In this document: positions 10,870 to 19,000 of the stretch, piece after piece
How positions within the stretch are numbered: the first letter of the stretch is position 1
How the letters are laid out: each line of letters opens with the position of its first letter
Source of the DNA: Arthrobacter globiformis
GTDB taxonomy: Bacteria > Actinomycetota > Actinomycetes > Actinomycetales > Micrococcaceae
Direction of reading: 5' to 3'
Assembly: GCF_030815865.1 (NCBI RefSeq)
Contig: NZ_JAUSXI010000001.1
Coordinates: 248,001-312,000 of the forward strand
Length of the DNA stretch: 64,000 nucleotides
Notes under the pieces: model-generated
Seen by the model: only the letters and a program-made list of their open reading frames with translations
Databases searched by the model: none
Told to the model about the DNA's origin: nothing
Translations under genes and position numbers: made by a program

Positions 10870-11262
10870 GGTCCTCTCCTTTCCTTGCTGCTGAGGGACA
10901 GCACGTCCCGTGGAAGTCATTGTGGCGATGAGGTCACAACAAAACATCGTGCCCGCCGGAAGCGGGCCCCTATGTATCCGATACTACTTGCCACGTCTGC
11001 GAAAGACCTTAATCCACAACGCGCCGGGAGCCCGATTCGTTCACGTTTCCCCAGCGGATGTGGGAGCGATCACAGGCTGGAACCTTGCCTCCGTGGTGGC
11101 GTTGGGGGCCTTCGCAACCGTGGCACTGCCGGGGAAAATCCTCCTGCAAGGTGGCCGCGATGGCCCGATTAGGAATTTGCCGGGAATGTCCGTTATGCTT
11201 GATCTCGCTGCTTTCACGAGGTGCAAAACCGGATTCCGGTTGGGCTGAGTGGAAGAAGTTGC
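10870..11262. other. Intergenic region: leader of the fhaA operon and tRNA-Leu upstream region
   Basis: About 390 bases without a convincing gene. On the minus side it must hold the fhaA operon promoter; an extended AT-rich TAGTAT/GATACAT stretch near 10977-10985 is the best -10 candidate. A small GCCCGC/GCGGGC hairpin (10950-10968) would lie in the leader. On the plus side, TTGCCG (11178-11183) followed by TGATCT 17 bases later is a possible promoter for the tRNA. Both promoter calls are weak. Confidence 0.4.
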
Positions 11263-11345
11263 GCGCGAGTGGCGGAACGGCAGACGCGCTGGCTTCAGGT
11301 GCCAGTGTCCGAAAGGGCGTGGGGGTTCAAATCCCCCCTCGCGCA
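11263..11345 (+). tRNA. tRNA-Leu, anticodon CAG
   Basis: An 83-base class II tRNA folds cleanly. The acceptor stem pairs GCGCGAG with CTCGCGC; the anticodon stem CTGGC/GCCAG holds loop TTCAGGT, giving anticodon CAG, which reads CUG Leu codons. A long variable arm (TGTCCGAAAGGGCG) is typical of Leu tRNA, and the T arm is GGGGG-TTCAAAT-CCCCC. The terminal CCA is not encoded (the discriminator A is followed by CGCA). CUG is the dominant Leu codon in these genes. Confidence 0.97.
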
Positions 11346-11352
11346 CGCATCA

Positions 11353-11391
11353 GAACCCCGGGAAATCAGTGATTTCCCGGGGTTCTTTCTT
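11353..11391 (+). terminator. Intrinsic terminator after tRNA-Leu
   Basis: GAACCCCGGGAAAT pairs perfectly with ATTTCCCGGGGTTC around a 5-base loop and is followed by TTTCTTG. The position directly after the tRNA and the T-rich tail mark it as the tRNA terminator. Confidence 0.88.
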
Positions 11392-11404
11392 GTTTCAGCG
11401 GCTG

Positions 11405-11520
11405 TTAACCGGCAGCCAGCGCGGCGTTGACGAGCTTGGCGAGTTCCAACGTGCCTTTAACACCCGTAACGGTGAGCGCGGCTTGCCTCTGGCCGGTGGC
11501 GCGTCTTCGAGTGCAGCTTC
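11405..11520 (-). pseudogene. Possible 3' remnant of an unidentified gene
   Basis: Read on the minus strand, the stretch ending at a TAA (11405-11407) gives QAALTVTGVKGTLELAKL followed by VNAALAAG. Its composition and third-position G/C look like the end of a real protein. There is no start: upstream in the same frame the sequence becomes Arg-rich, while a neighbouring frame gives EEAALEDAPPA, as if one indel broke the gene. I do not recognise the family. It lies between the tRNA-Leu terminator and the hairpin that ends the next operon. Confidence 0.3.
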
Positions 11521-11531
11521 CTCTTAATACG

Positions 11532-11564
11532 CCTCGGGGCGGGTGCCGGACACCCGCCCCGAGG
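11532..11564 (-). terminator. Strong hairpin downstream of the MFS gene
   Basis: CCTCGGGGCGGGTG pairs exactly with CACCCGCCCCGAGG across a 5-base loop. No clear T-run follows on either strand, which is common for actinobacterial terminators. It lies 33 bases past the stop of the minus-strand MFS gene. Confidence 0.6.
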
Positions 11565-11596
11565 GCTCAGGACATTGACTGTTAACGCAGGACGGC

Positions 11597-12952
11597 CTAC
11601 TTCGCTGTTGACGGCTCCAGCCCTGCTGCGCCCGGCGCCGATGCCTTCTCAGCAACGTCTGAGGCTGGTTTCCGCTCCTTGAGGAAGTACACCAGAATTG
11701 CTGCCACCGTCGATGCCGCCGCCAGGGCGAACAGGCCAGGCACAACGCTTCCGGTCTGCTCCTTGATGATGCCGAACCCAAACGGTGCCACGAACCCGCC
11801 GAGGTTGCCCAGGGAGTTGATGATGGCAATGGCGGGGGCCAGGACCAGCGGGTGCAGGGTCGACTGTGGGATGGTCCAGAACAGCGGTGATGCGCTCTTG
11901 AAGCCCATGGCTGCGACGGCGAGGAACACCAGGGCGAGGACCGGGGAGGCGACCGCTGCTGCGAGCGTGCCGACGGCGGCCACGAGGAGTGCGGCGACCA
12001 GCAGCGGGCGCTTGGATTTTGCCTTGTCCTGCAACTTGGCCGCGAAGTACATGGCGAAGACGGCGCACACCCAGGGGATGGAGGAGAGGAAGCCGACGCT
12101 CAGGTCCGTGGTGCCGGGGATCTGCTTGACGATGGTCGGCAGCCAGAACGTGTTCGCGTAGATGGAAAGCTGCACCGAGAAGTAGATGCCGCACAGCAGG
12201 AGAATCTGCGGGTTCAGGAACATCTTCCAGCGGTTGACCTTGCCGCCGTCGGCCTTGGCGTGCTGGGCGTCCTCCTGGACGATCGTTGCGGTCAGAGCCG
12301 ACTTCTCGCCGGCCGTGAGCCACTTGGCGTCCTGGATCTTTGCGTCGAGGAAGAAGAACACGGCGATGCCGACGACGACGGAGAGCACTCCCTCGAACCC
12401 GAACAGCCACTGCCAGCCGCGCAGGCCCAGGACGTCGTGCAGGCTCAGGAGAAGACCGGCGATGGGGCCGGACAAGGCAGCTGCCACCGAGGATCCGGCG
12501 ATGAAGACGGCGGTCGCCTTGCCGCGTTGGCCGGCGGGGACCCAGCGGGCGAAGTAGAAGATGACGGCCGGGAAGAAGCCGGCTTCCGCAGCACCCAGCA
12601 GGAACCGCAGAACGTAGAACATTGTCTCGTTCTGAACGAACGCCATCAGGAAGGACACAATGCCCCAGCTGATCATGATCCGGGTCAGCCAGATCTTGGC
12701 ACCGTACTTCTCCATCATCACGTTGCTCGGAAGCTCGAAAATGGCATAGGCGATGAAGAACAGCCCGGCGCCGAAGCCGTAGGCCGCGGCACCGATGCCG
12801 ACGTCAGCCTGCAGATGGTCCTGGGCGTAGCCGATGTTGGACCTGTTCAGCTGGTTGCACACGAGCATGACCAGCATGATGGGCAGCACGCGCCGGAAAA
12901 ACTTCTTCATGGCCGAAGCCAGATCCGTGACAGCGGTGTCTGCAGACTGCAT
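11597..12952 (-). CDS. MFS transporter, anion:cation symporter (ACS) type, probable sugar-acid importer
   Basis: A 451-residue, 12-helix permease of the major facilitator superfamily. The N-terminal region RSNIGYAQDHLQADVGI, the FELPSNVMMEKYGAKIWLTRI segment and FLLGAAEAGFFPAVIFY are hallmarks of the ACS family, which includes glucarate/galactarate (GudP), tartrate and phthalate carriers. The start has an AAAGAGGA site upstream. It is transcribed in the same direction as the GntR regulator and the talarate/galactarate-type dehydratase upstream, which suggests the same substrate. A short palindrome (TGTGG-N6-CCACA, 13014-13029) lies upstream. Substrate assignment is inference from family and context. 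Confidence 0.88.
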   Translation of the reverse strand: MQSADTAVTDLASAMKKFFRRVLPIMLVMLVCNQLNRSNIGYAQDHLQADVGIGAAAYGFGAGLFFIAYAIFELPSNVMMEKYGAKIWLTRIMISWGIVSFLMAFVQNETMFYVLRFLLGAAEAGFFPAVIFYFARWVPAGQRGKATAVFIAGSSVAAALSGPIAGLLLSLHDVLGLRGWQWLFGFEGVLSVVVGIAVFFFLDAKIQDAKWLTAGEKSALTATIVQEDAQHAKADGGKVNRWKMFLNPQILLLCGIYFSVQLSIYANTFWLPTIVKQIPGTTDLSVGFLSSIPWVCAVFAMYFAAKLQDKAKSKRPLLVAALLVAAVGTLAAAVASPVLALVFLAVAAMGFKSASPLFWTIPQSTLHPLVLAPAIAIINSLGNLGGFVAPFGFGIIKEQTGSVVPGLFALAAASTVAAILVYFLKERKPASDVAEKASAPGAAGLEPSTAK

Positions 12953-13057
12953 GGGGGAATCCTCTTTGATAGAGCAGCAAGATCACGCTGTGGGGACTAC
13001 GGGGCAGGCCGTTGTGGTCCTCGCCACAGCACGTATTAACTGTAAGCAGTAGGGTTC

Positions 13058-13350
13058 ATGCCCGTCCAACACACATATTGCATGGCGCGATACCCGCAGG
13101 GAACTACTGCCTGAGCTTTTCCACCGGGAGCGGCGCCGGACCCCGATCACAATCGGCTCGATGTCGGCGCTGCCCGAAGGCAGTTCTCTGCTGGGCAACA
13201 TGACGGGGCGCAACGGTGAGCCGCTGCCGCTTGGATACTTGGACAGGCTGCCGCTGCTCATGTACTCCACCAAGGAGGCCCCCTACTTCCACGACCTTGT
13301 GCTCCGGCTGGTCGAGCGCGGGCGCGCACGCCAACGTTATTCGCGTCCGG
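13058..13350 (+). pseudogene. Decayed LysR-family regulator: promoter and an internal effector-domain piece
   Basis: Bases 13058-13105 align closely with the promoter of the intact LysR gene at 32668-32716: both have ATGC..GTCCAA, TGCAT.GCG, GATACCC and GCAGG in the same order and spacing. Directly after it, with no start codon or DNA-binding domain, a plus-strand frame reads SALPEGSSLLG, then LPLLMYSTKEAPYFHDL and VLRLVERG. This matches the middle of the LysR effector domain (compare LIMHSPTQARYFYDL in the intact paralogue). The frame then runs into the 3' end of the opposing GntR gene. An internal deletion seems to have removed roughly the first 170 codons, and the end is lost too. Confidence 0.65.
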
Positions 13351-14032
13351 CCCGGAGCCTGCGCCGCGAGTTGGCCAGGTGATTGCGCATCGCTGCGGAG
13401 GCCCCTGCTCCGTCGCTGTCCGCTATGGCGGCAAAGATGGACCCGTGTTCATGCACAACCTGTTCGAAGTGGTCCCGTGCGTAATGCTCGACGCCGGTCA
13501 TCAGCCGCGTGCGCGGCATGGCGATCATGGTCTGGCCCAAGGAGGCAAGACAGTCCGTATAGAAGGGGTTTCCCGACGCTGCAGCAACGGCCTTGTGAAA
13601 CTCAAAGTCGGCCTTCATCGCGTGGGCAGGGTGCTCGCCGCTGTCCGTGAACTCGGACAGTGCCTGCCGCATGGCGTTCAGCTGCCGCTCTGTGCGGTTT
13701 CCGGCCGCTAGCGCAGCCGCTTCGGTTTCGACCCCGATTCGGAATTCCAGCAGGTGCAGCCGGTCCTCGGCGGTGACCACAGCCCTGGCGGGCTGGCCCG
13801 ACGTCGGACCCGCCGGGGGCGGGGTCAGCGCAAAGCTGCCCCGCCCACGTTCGGTTTCCACGAGACCCTCTGCCTGCAGCCGCGTGAGCGCGGACCGGAC
13901 GACGGTCCGGCTGACGCCGAACTCGCCGATGAGGGTGTTCTCGCTCGGAAGCTTTTCACCGGGCTGGATGACGCCGTCGACAATGCGGGTGCGAAGATCG
14001 GCGGCGAGGTCCGCGGTCAGGTTCCGGCTCAT
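13337..14032 (-). CDS. GntR-family transcriptional regulator, FadR/FCD subfamily
   Basis: A 231-residue repressor with an N-terminal winged helix-turn-helix (about 1-70; GEKLPSENTLIGEFGVSRTVV) and a C-terminal FCD effector domain (about 90-220). The FCD domain keeps the metal-site residues expected: FRIGVETEAA, the Asp/His of DFEFHKAVA, and later histidines in VVHEHGSIF and MRNHLANS. It starts 10 bases after the dehydratase stop, so it is very probably co-transcribed with that gene and controls it through the palindromes at 15216-15242. The ligand is likely a sugar acid or breakdown product, by analogy with other FCD regulators of hexuronate and aldarate genes. Confidence 0.9.
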   Translation of the reverse strand: MSRNLTADLAADLRTRIVDGVIQPGEKLPSENTLIGEFGVSRTVVRSALTRLQAEGLVETERGRGSFALTPPPAGPTSGQPARAVVTAEDRLHLLEFRIGVETEAAALAAGNRTERQLNAMRQALSEFTDSGEHPAHAMKADFEFHKAVAAASGNPFYTDCLASLGQTMIAMPRTRLMTGVEHYARDHFEQVVHEHGSIFAAIADSDGAGASAAMRNHLANSRRRLRAGRE

Positions 14033-14042
14033 GGATTCTAGG

Positions 14043-15170
14043 TTACGCGCCGAATTCCACGGTCTCGGTGGTCCACGCGCGGGCCTGATCGCTGAGGCTG
14101 ACGCCGAGGCCTGGGCGGTCCGGAACGATCATGCGGCCGTCCTTCGTTTCGAGGCGCTCGTTGAACAGCGGGTCCAGCCAGTCGAAGTGCTCCACCCACG
14201 GTTCGCGCGGGTAGGCGGCGGCCAGGTGCAGGTGGATTTCCATCGCGAAGTGCGGTGCCAGGCCCAGGCCGCGTTCGTCCGCGAGGGCTGCCAGGCGGAG
14301 GAACTGGGTGATGCCGCCGACGCGCGGGGCGTCGGGCTGGATGATGTCGCAGCCGTTGGCGGCGATGAGGCCCTTGTGCTCGGCCACGGAGGCGAGCATT
14401 TCCCCGGTGGCGATGGGGGTGTCCAGGACCTGGGCGAGGTGGGCGTGGCCCTCGAAGTCGTAGGCGTCCAGCGGCTCTTCGATCCAGATGAGGTTGAATT
14501 CTTCGAGCTGGCGGCCTATACGGAGTGCGGTGGCGCGGTCCCACTGCTGGTTGGCGTCAACCATAAGGGGCACGTCCCAGCCGATGTGTTCGCGGATGCC
14601 TGCAACGCGGCGCAGGTCTTCCTTGGCGTCCGGAAGTCCGACCTTGATCTTGATGCCGCCGATGCCCTCTTCGACGGACTGCGTGGCGCGGGCCTTCACC
14701 TCGTCCAGGGTGGCGTTCAGGAAGCCGCCGGAGGTGTTGTAGGTCTGGACGGAGTCGCGGTAGGAGCCAAGAAGCTTGGCCAGGGGCAGGCCGGCGCGCT
14801 TGGCCTTGAGGTCGTACAGGGCGATGTCGATGGCGGCGAGGGCCTGGGTGGCGACACCTGAGCGGCCCACGGAGGCACCCGCCCAGAGCAGCTTGGTGTA
14901 GAGCTTGCCGATGTCGTTGGGGTCCTCGCCGATGATCCCTTCGGCAACTTCCTTCGCGTGGGCGTACTGGGCGGGGCCGCCGGCTCGCTTGGAATAGCTG
15001 AAGCCGAGGCCAGAGTGGCCCTGTTCCGTGGTGATCTCAGCGAACAGGAAAACGACCTCAGTCATGGGCTTCTGACGGCCCGTGAACACCTTGGCATCGC
15101 TGATCGGGACGGCCAGCGGAAGGCGTGCAGTAGACAGTTTGACGTGCCGGATGAGATCGACGGTACTCAT
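14043..15170 (-). CDS. Enolase-superfamily acid-sugar dehydratase, L-talarate/galactarate dehydratase type
   Basis: A 375-residue mandelate-racemase-subgroup enzyme that would dehydrate a sugar diacid to a keto-deoxy acid. The start is the ATG of MSTVDLIRHVKL, with an AAGGAG site. Catalytic features in order: GGIKIKVG (the Lys-x-Lys acid/base pair), Asp in MVDANQQW, Glu in WIEEPLD, Glu in ATGEM (the three metal ligands), then QPDAPRVGG and APHFAMEIH (the Asp/His dyad). This pattern, with KxK and His, fits talarate/galactarate dehydratase better than the GudD pattern seen in the two dehydratases at 24 and 28 kb. It is the first gene of a minus-strand group with GntR and possibly the MFS gene. 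Confidence 0.82.
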   Translation of the reverse strand: MSTVDLIRHVKLSTARLPLAVPISDAKVFTGRQKPMTEVVFLFAEITTEQGHSGLGFSYSKRAGGPAQYAHAKEVAEGIIGEDPNDIGKLYTKLLWAGASVGRSGVATQALAAIDIALYDLKAKRAGLPLAKLLGSYRDSVQTYNTSGGFLNATLDEVKARATQSVEEGIGGIKIKVGLPDAKEDLRRVAGIREHIGWDVPLMVDANQQWDRATALRIGRQLEEFNLIWIEEPLDAYDFEGHAHLAQVLDTPIATGEMLASVAEHKGLIAANGCDIIQPDAPRVGGITQFLRLAALADERGLGLAPHFAMEIHLHLAAAYPREPWVEHFDWLDPLFNERLETKDGRMIVPDRPGLGVSLSDQARAWTTETVEFGA

Positions 15171-15215
15171 AAGTTCTCCTTGGGAAATGGGGCAACATCG
15201 CCCGCACATTCAGGA

Positions 15216-15242
15216 TACAAGTAGTGTACTTGTATTACAAGT
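15216..15242. promoter_or_regulatory. Overlapping GntR (FadR-type) operators upstream of the dehydratase
   Basis: Two overlapping palindromes share a half site: TACAAGTAGTGTACTTGTA (15216-15234) and ACTTGTATTACAAGT (15228-15242). The second contains TTGTATTACAA, an exact match to the FadR-subfamily consensus TNGTNNNACNA. They lie 46-72 bases upstream of the dehydratase start and about 110 bases upstream of metH. The co-transcribed GntR protein is the natural binder. Confidence 0.75.
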
Positions 15243-15349
15243 AGTGGCCTTCCATGAGCCTCAGAAAAGGTCTTGGGACGGCGTCCACCTGCCTTCGTAG
15301 CACATGGAAATACGGCGCACTGTACGGCCGCCGGCCGTAGTCTGTTTAC

Positions 15350-18300
15350 ATGCCTCGTTTTGCGCTCGATATAGACTCCGTCCCCCGCCCCGTTCGCTCC
15401 CAATCGCTTCTGGATGCAGTGAACCAGCGGGTCGTCATTGCCGATGGGGCGATGGGCACCATGCTGCAGGACCGGGAACTGTCGCTCGACGTCGATTTCC
15501 AAGGGCTGGAAGGCTGTAACGAGATTCTCAACGTCACGCGTCCGGACGTCATCGCGGACATTCATGACGCGTACTATGCGGTGGGAATCGATGCCGTCGA
15601 AACCAACACCTTCGGTGCGAACTGGTCAAATCTCTCCGACTACGGCATCGACGACCGCATTGAAGAGCTCGCCCGGAAGGGCGCAGAGATCGCCCGCGAG
15701 CGTGCGGAGGCCGCGGAAGCCGCAGACGGACGGATGCGGTGGGTCCTGGGCTCGATGGGGCCTGGCACCAAGCTCCCCAGCCTCGGGCACACCAGCTACG
15801 ACTACCTCAAACAGACCTTCGCCCTGCAGGCCGAGGGCCTCATCGCCGGCGGAGCGGACGCATTCCTCATCGAGACGAGCCAGGACCTCCTGCAGACCAA
15901 AGCCGCGGTCAACGGTTGCAAGCAGGCGATCGTGGCCCGCGGCGTCCGGCTTCCCATCTTCGTCGAGGTGACTGTCGAGACCACCGGAACCATGCTGATG
16001 GGATCCGAGATCGGCGCGGCGCTCACCGCGCTTGAGCCGCTCGGCGTCGACGCCATCGGCCTGAACTGTGCCACCGGGCCGGATGAGATGAGCGAGCACC
16101 TGCGCCACCTGTCCAAGCAGTCCTCCGTGGCGATCGCCTGCATGCCCAATGCAGGCCTGCCGGTCCTCACCGCCGACGGTGCGCACTATCCGCTGTCGCC
16201 TTCCGAACTCGCCACCTCGCACGAGCAGTTTGTGCGGGAATTCGGCCTGGGCCTCGTGGGCGGATGTTGCGGTACGACGCCGGAACACATGGCCGCCGTC
16301 GTCGAACGCCTTGCGCCCTTCCGCAGCAGTGCCGCCGTCACCAGCGGCGGGCGTGGAAAAGACGGTGGCCGCGTTCCCACCGAGCGGGAAGCCGGCATCG
16401 CCTCCCTCTACCAGCACGTGAATTTCGACCAGGAATCCTCGTACCTCGCCATCGGTGAGCGCACCAACGCCAACGGTTCCAAGGCCTTCCGCCAGGCGAT
16501 GCTCGAAGAGCGCTGGGATGACTGTGTCGATATTGCCCGTGAGCAAATCCGTGTTGGCGCGCACCTGCTCGATGTGTGCATTGACTACGTGGGGCGTGAC
16601 GGCGTCGCGGACATCAAGGAGGTCGTCTCACGTTTCGCTTCGGCCTCCACGCTCCCGCTCGTCATCGACTCTACCGAACCGCCCGTGCTGCAGGCCGGGC
16701 TCGAACACATCGGCGGGCGCCCGGTCATCAACTCCGTCAACTATGAGGACGGCGACGGCCCCGAGAGCCGTTTCGCGCGCATCATGCCGCTCGTGAAGGA
16801 GCACGGTACCGCCGTGATCGCCCTGACCATCGACGAGCACGGCCAGGCACGCACCACCGAGGGCAAGGTGGCGATTGCCTCGCGCCTCGTCGAAGCCCTG
16901 GTGGGTGAATGGGGGATGCGGGTAGAAGACATCATCGTCGACTGCCTGACCTTCCCCATCGCCACCGGCCAGGAAGAGACCCGCCGGGACGGCATCGAAA
17001 CGATCGAGGCCATCCGCCAGATCACCACTAAGTACCCCGGCATCCACACCACGCTCGGCGTCTCGAACGTGTCCTTTGGCCTGAACCCGGCAGCGCGCAT
17101 CGCCCTGAACTCGGTGTTCCTGCACGAGGCCGTGCAGGCAGGCCTGTCCAGCGGCATCATCGACGCCGCCAAGATCGTGCCGCTCGCGTCACTGCCCGAA
17201 GAGCAGCGCCAGGTGGCGCTGGACCTCGTCTGGGATCGCCGCGAATACGACGCCGACGGCAATGTCACGTACGACCCGCTGGCGAGCATGCTGGACATGT
17301 TCGCCGGCGTCGACACCGCGGCGCTGCGAGACCAGCGCGCGGCGGAACTCGCGGCGCTGCCCACCGGGGAACGCCTGCAGCGGCGCATCATCGACGGCGA
17401 GGGCAAGGGCCTCGAAGAGGACCTCGACCTTGCCCGCAGCGAAGGCATGACCCCGCTCGGCATCATCAACGACTATCTGCTCGAGGGCATGAAGGTTGTC
17501 GGCGAACGCTTCGGGGCCGGCGAGATGCAGCTGCCGTTCGTGCTGCAGTCCGCCGAGGTGATGAAAAACGCCGTCGCGCTGCTCGAGCCGCACATGGAGA
17601 AGTCGGATGCTTCGGGCAAGGGCACCATGGTGATCGCCACCGTGCGCGGCGATGTTCACGACATCGGCAAGAACCTGGTGGACATCATCCTCACCAACAA
17701 CGGCTACAAGGTGATCAACCTCGGCATCAAGCAGCCGATCGCCGACATCATCGCCGCGGCGGAGGAACACGACGCCGATGTGATCGGCATGTCGGGCCTG
17801 CTTGTGAAGTCCACGGTCGTGATGAAGGAGAACCTTGCGGAGCTGCAGTCCCGGGGCCTTGGGAAGAAGTGGCCGGTGATCCTCGGTGGCGCAGCCCTGA
17901 CCCGCGCCTACGTCGAGCAGGACCTGGCGGGCCAGTTCGACGGCGAGGTCCGGTACGCGAAGGACGCCTTCGAGGGCCTTTCGCTGATGGAGCCGCTGGT
18001 GCGCGTTGCGCGCGGCGAGGCGCCGGACGCCGTCGGACTCCCCGCTTTGAAGAAGCGCCTCCACCGGACGGGTGCGAAGGTCACATTGACCGAGCCGGAG
18101 GCCATGCCCGGCCGTTCCGACGTCGCCGCCGACAATCACGTGCCTTCGCCGCCGTTCTGGGGCACGCGCATCGTGCGCGGCGTGGCACTCCACGACTTCG
18201 CGGCTTTCCTCGATGAGCGCGCCACCTTCATGGGGCAGTGGGGGCTCAAGCCCGGCCGCGGCGAGGACGGCGCCTCCTATGAGGAACTGGTGGAACGCGA

Positions 18301-19000
18301 GGGCCGGCCGCGCCTGCGGTACTGGATGGACCGCATCCTCGCCGAGGGAATGCTCGACGCGTCCGTCGCGTATGGCTATTTCCCGGCGGTCTCCGAGGGG
18401 GAACAGGTGGTGGTGCTGCACCACGGAGAGGATCGCGACGGCGTCCTCGGCACCGCGGGGCTGCTCGCCCCAGATGGCGGCTCAGGCGGTCCGCTCGGCA
18501 CCGAGCGGCTGCGTTTCGACTTCCCGCGCCAGCGCCGCGACCGGCACCTGTGCCTCGCCGACTTCGTGCGCTCGCGCGAGGCGGGGCAGGTGGACGTGCT
18601 GCCAGTGCAGCTGGTCACCGCCGGCGGCAATGTCGATGAGGTGACCGCGGAGCTGTTCAAGGGCAATCACTACCGTGATTACTACGAGCTCAACGGTTTG
18701 GTCATGCAGCTCACCGAGGCGCTTGCGGAGTTCTGGCATGCGCGAATCCGCTCGGAGCTCGGTTTCGCAGCCGAGGAGCCGAAGGACAAGGCTGGCCTGT
18801 TCAAGCTCGACTACCGCGGTGCGCGGTTCTCGCTCGGATACCCCGCGTGCCCGGACATGGAGGACCGCCGCAAGGTGGTGGAACTGCTGCACCCCGAGCG
18901 GATGGGCGTGATCCTGAGCGATGAGCTGATGTTGCACCCCGAACAGTCCACCGACGCGTTCGTGTTCCACCACCCAGAGGCGAAGTACTTCAAGGTGTGA
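15350..19000 (+). CDS. metH: Cobalamin-dependent methionine synthase
   Basis: A full-length 1,216-residue MetH that moves a methyl group from methyltetrahydrofolate via cobalamin to homocysteine. Modules in order: homocysteine-binding barrel (about 20-325) with zinc cysteines in GLNCATG and GGCCGTTPEH; pterin-binding barrel (about 355-620; AIGERTNANGSK); helical cap (about 650-740); cobalamin domain with base-off ligand motif DVHDIGKN (about 765) and GMSGLLVKS; and a C-terminal activation domain (about 890-1216) with RxxxGYPACPD for S-adenosylmethionine. There is no clear ribosome site; TAGTCT 7-14 bases before ATG hints at a leaderless mRNA. Its last 11 bases overlap the end of the opposing ECF gene. 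Confidence 0.96.
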   Translation: MPRFALDIDSVPRPVRSQSLLDAVNQRVVIADGAMGTMLQDRELSLDVDFQGLEGCNEILNVTRPDVIADIHDAYYAVGIDAVETNTFGANWSNLSDYGIDDRIEELARKGAEIARERAEAAEAADGRMRWVLGSMGPGTKLPSLGHTSYDYLKQTFALQAEGLIAGGADAFLIETSQDLLQTKAAVNGCKQAIVARGVRLPIFVEVTVETTGTMLMGSEIGAALTALEPLGVDAIGLNCATGPDEMSEHLRHLSKQSSVAIACMPNAGLPVLTADGAHYPLSPSELATSHEQFVREFGLGLVGGCCGTTPEHMAAVVERLAPFRSSAAVTSGGRGKDGGRVPTEREAGIASLYQHVNFDQESSYLAIGERTNANGSKAFRQAMLEERWDDCVDIAREQIRVGAHLLDVCIDYVGRDGVADIKEVVSRFASASTLPLVIDSTEPPVLQAGLEHIGGRPVINSVNYEDGDGPESRFARIMPLVKEHGTAVIALTIDEHGQARTTEGKVAIASRLVEALVGEWGMRVEDIIVDCLTFPIATGQEETRRDGIETIEAIRQITTKYPGIHTTLGVSNVSFGLNPAARIALNSVFLHEAVQAGLSSGIIDAAKIVPLASLPEEQRQVALDLVWDRREYDADGNVTYDPLASMLDMFAGVDTAALRDQRAAELAALPTGERLQRRIIDGEGKGLEEDLDLARSEGMTPLGIINDYLLEGMKVVGERFGAGEMQLPFVLQSAEVMKNAVALLEPHMEKSDASGKGTMVIATVRGDVHDIGKNLVDIILTNNGYKVINLGIKQPIADIIAAAEEHDADVIGMSGLLVKSTVVMKENLAELQSRGLGKKWPVILGGAALTRAYVEQDLAGQFDGEVRYAKDAFEGLSLMEPLVRVARGEAPDAVGLPALKKRLHRTGAKVTLTEPEAMPGRSDVAADNHVPSPPFWGTRIVRGVALHDFAAFLDERATFMGQWGLKPGRGEDGASYEELVEREGRPRLRYWMDRILAEGMLDASVAYGYFPAVSEGEQVVVLHHGEDRDGVLGTAGLLAPDGGSGGPLGTERLRFDFPRQRRDRHLCLADFVRSREAGQVDVLPVQLVTAGGNVDEVTAELFKGNHYRDYYELNGLVMQLTEALAEFWHARIRSELGFAAEEPKDKAGLFKLDYRGARFSLGYPACPDMEDRRKVVELLHPERMGVILSDELMLHPEQSTDAFVFHHPEAKYFKV

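Noticed and set aside
10910..11248. Plus-strand 112-codon frame in the fhaA leader
   Set aside because: No ribosome site, no recognisable fold, and it runs through the fhaA promoter zone into the tRNA upstream region.
11041..11346. Minus-strand frame starting MREGGFEPPRPFGHW
   Set aside because: It is the well-known false frame produced by reading the antisense of a tRNA-Leu gene.
17189..18424. 411-codon minus-strand open frame
   Set aside because: Antisense to the cobalamin and activation domains of metH, which are clearly the coding strand.
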